Shown here piece after piece: positions 62,604 through 64,000 of a stretch of 64,000 nt of DNA. The DNA is from Streptomyces bottropensis ATCC 25435. Its GTDB lineage: Bacteria > Actinomycetota > Actinomycetes > Streptomycetales > Streptomycetaceae. The DNA lies in assembly GCF_000383595.1 (NCBI RefSeq), contig NZ_KB911581.1, forward strand, positions 4,930,496 through 4,994,495, written 5' to 3'. Both the position numbers and the translations under genes were made by a program. Position 1 is the stretch's first letter. Each line of letters starts with the position of its first letter. A model generated the notes under the pieces. That model worked only from the letters and a program-made list of their open reading frames with translations. It was not told the origin of the DNA and searched no databases.

Positions 62604-63725
62604 ATGAGCTATCGCCTGAAGGCGATCACCCGCGAGGAACATCTGGCCTTCGTCATGGCCCGGCCCTCGGTGAGTCACATGCAGGTTCCCTCGTGGGGTG
62701 ATGTGAAGCCGGACTGGCGGGCGGAGAGCCTGGGCTGGTTCGACGGGGACGACCGTCTCGTCGGGGCCGGGCTGGTGCTGCTGCGGCCGCTGCCGAAACT
62801 GAGGCGGTACCTCGCCTATCTGCCCGAGGGACCGGTCATCGACTGGGCTGCGGCAGATCTGGAGCGATGGCTCGACCCGATGCTCGCGTACTTGAAGAAG
62901 CAGAGGGCGTTCTCGGTGAAGATGGGGCCGCCCGTCGTCGCCCGCCGCTGGAGCGCCGACGCGGTCAAGGCCGCGATCGCCGACCCACAGGCCCGGCGAC
63001 TGCGGGACGTCGAGGCCACCGTCCAGGAGGAAGGGGCCTTCGACATCGCGGAACGGCTGCGCCGGTCGGGCTGGCGGCAGACCGAGCCCGGTGGCGAGGA
63101 CGGCTTCGCCGCGGGCCAGCCGCACTATGTGTTCCAGGTTCCCTTCGCCGGGCGGTCGCTGGAGGAAATCCAACGAGGCTTCAATCAGCAGTGGCGGCGC
63201 AACATCAAGAAGGCGGAGAAGGCCGGTGTCAAGGTCGTCCAAGGTGGTTACGAGGACCTGCCTGCCTTCTACGACATCTACGTCGAGACCGCCGAACGGG
63301 ACCGGTTCATCCCGCGTCCCCTGGCCTACTTCCAGCGGATGTGGACCGCGCTGCGGGCCGAGGACGACAACCGGATGCGCCTCTACCTCGCCCATCACGA
63401 CGGCGAGGTGCTCGCGGCCGCCACGATGCTGACCGTCGGCGAGCACGTCTGGTACTCCTACGGCGCCTCCACCAACCGTAAGCGCGAGGTCCAGCCGAAC
63501 AACGCCATCCAGTGGCGGATGATGACCGACGCTCACGCGCTCGGAGCCAGTGTCTACGACTTCCGCGGCATCACCGACACGCTGGAAGAGGACAACCACC
63601 TGCTGGGCCTGCTCCGCTTCAAGGCCGGCGCCGGCGGCCAGGCCGTCGAATACCTCGGCGAGTGGGACTACCCCCTCAGCAGGGTCCTGCGCAAGGCCCT
63701 GGAGCTCTACATGTCCCGCCGCTGA
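62604..63725 (+). CDS. femX: FemX-type peptidoglycan interpeptide-bridge aminoacyltransferase
   Basis: 373 residues from ATG 62604 (AGGAG upstream). FemAB family with two GNAT-like halves: SHMQVPSWGDVKPDW and YLAYLPEGPVIDW in the first; FNQQWRRNIKKAEKAGVKVV, FIPRPLAYFQRMW, WYSYGASTNRKREVQPNNAI and YDFRGITDTLEEDNHLLGLL in the second. Such enzymes use aminoacyl-tRNA to add the first bridge residue (Gly in Streptomyces) to the lipid II peptide at the inner face of the membrane. It stands alone; full length. Confidence 0.93.
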   Translation: MSYRLKAITREEHLAFVMARPSVSHMQVPSWGDVKPDWRAESLGWFDGDDRLVGAGLVLLRPLPKLRRYLAYLPEGPVIDWAAADLERWLDPMLAYLKKQRAFSVKMGPPVVARRWSADAVKAAIADPQARRLRDVEATVQEEGAFDIAERLRRSGWRQTEPGGEDGFAAGQPHYVFQVPFAGRSLEEIQRGFNQQWRRNIKKAEKAGVKVVQGGYEDLPAFYDIYVETAERDRFIPRPLAYFQRMWTALRAEDDNRMRLYLAHHDGEVLAAATMLTVGEHVWYSYGASTNRKREVQPNNAIQWRMMTDAHALGASVYDFRGITDTLEEDNHLLGLLRFKAGAGGQAVEYLGEWDYPLSRVLRKALELYMSRR

Positions 63726-64000
63726 CACGACACCAGCCTCGCGGCGGACTCGCCGAATATACGGTCGACTTCAGCCGGGACGTCACCCTCCACTGGACCC
63801 GCCCCGACGGCTTCGAGCGTTGACCTAGAGGTCTCGCCCCGAGCTCCCGAGTGGCGCCGGCCGGGCAGGTGCGGAAGGGCGCCTCGATGGCCGTCTCTCG
63901 GCGCGGACGCACATCGCCGTACGCCTGCGCTGCCGCCGAGCCCCACACCACTCCATCCCCCACGGTCGATCGGCGTCCACGAGCCGACAGCGGGCGCACT

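Noticed and set aside
63726..64000. Short frame ending near 63823 (EYTVDFSRDVTLHWTRP) as a gene
   Set aside because: It has no start codon or ribosome-binding site of its own and is an out-of-frame run-on from femX; at most a tiny remnant.

Overview
The window is high-GC actinomycete DNA, very probably from a Streptomyces chromosome. The evidence is the roughly 70% GC, frequent GTG starts, long antisense open frames forced by third-position GC, many ricin-B and AbfB carbohydrate-binding modules, a FemX-type peptidoglycan gene and a DevR/OsdR-type dormancy cluster. I see no rRNA, tRNA, CRISPR array, transposase or phage gene.

Region 1 (1-21 kb) deals with plant polysaccharides and is partly decayed. 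It has a DUF4232 secreted protein, an intact GH62 arabinofuranosidase, a complete LpqY-SugABC-type (trehalose-like) ABC importer, an FG-GAP repeat protein, a GH95 fucosidase with a lectin tail, a GH27 alpha-galactosidase with a lectin tail, the 3' half of a second GH62 gene, and a secreted GH43-like enzyme with an AbfB domain. Between them lie broken genes: a frameshifted small ORF, an alcohol dehydrogenase remnant, a MacB-type permease remnant and a ricin remnant. The two arabinofuranosidase-type genes share a promoter layout in which two CGAAA/TTTCG operators flank a TTGACG promoter.

Region 2 (21.5-24.6 kb) is a three-gene set: an unsecreted S8 protease, a small protein resembling the protease's own N-terminal region, and an endonuclease/exonuclease/phosphatase-fold protein.

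Region 3 (24.6-41.9 kb) is a dormancy/low-oxygen type stress island. It contains a DevR/OsdR-like response regulator, CBS-BON and cyclic-nucleotide-binding proteins, three universal stress proteins, a zinc alcohol dehydrogenase, PPK2, phosphoketolase, a STAS protein, two PNPOx-like genes (one truncated), a DosS/OsdK-like GAF-GAF kinase, a tautomerase-like protein, a PAS-PAS-SpoIIE-ATPase protein and a DUF4389 membrane protein. A 14-bp palindrome, GGGCC-N4-GGCCC, recurs about 35-110 nt upstream of several of these genes and is probably the regulator's box.

Region 4 (42-47.7 kb) is the tyrosine/homogentisate pathway. fahA, an unknown gene and hmgA form one coupled operon, divergent from an IclR regulator and then hppD. 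A recognisable maleylacetoacetate isomerase is missing and the unknown gene is the obvious candidate.

Region 5 (47.7-52 kb) has small membrane ORFs, a MOSC protein, a GH25 lysozyme, and a translationally coupled radical-SAM/PLP-aminotransferase pair of unknown product.

Region 6 (52.2-61.7 kb) is an orphan aromatic-degradation operon: FAH-family hydrolase, cyclase-family hydrolase, flavin monooxygenase, amidohydrolase, extradiol dioxygenase, second FAH-family hydrolase and SDR, divergent from a LysR regulator and followed by an MFS transporter. Region 7 (61.9-63.7 kb) holds a conserved hypothetical gene and femX.
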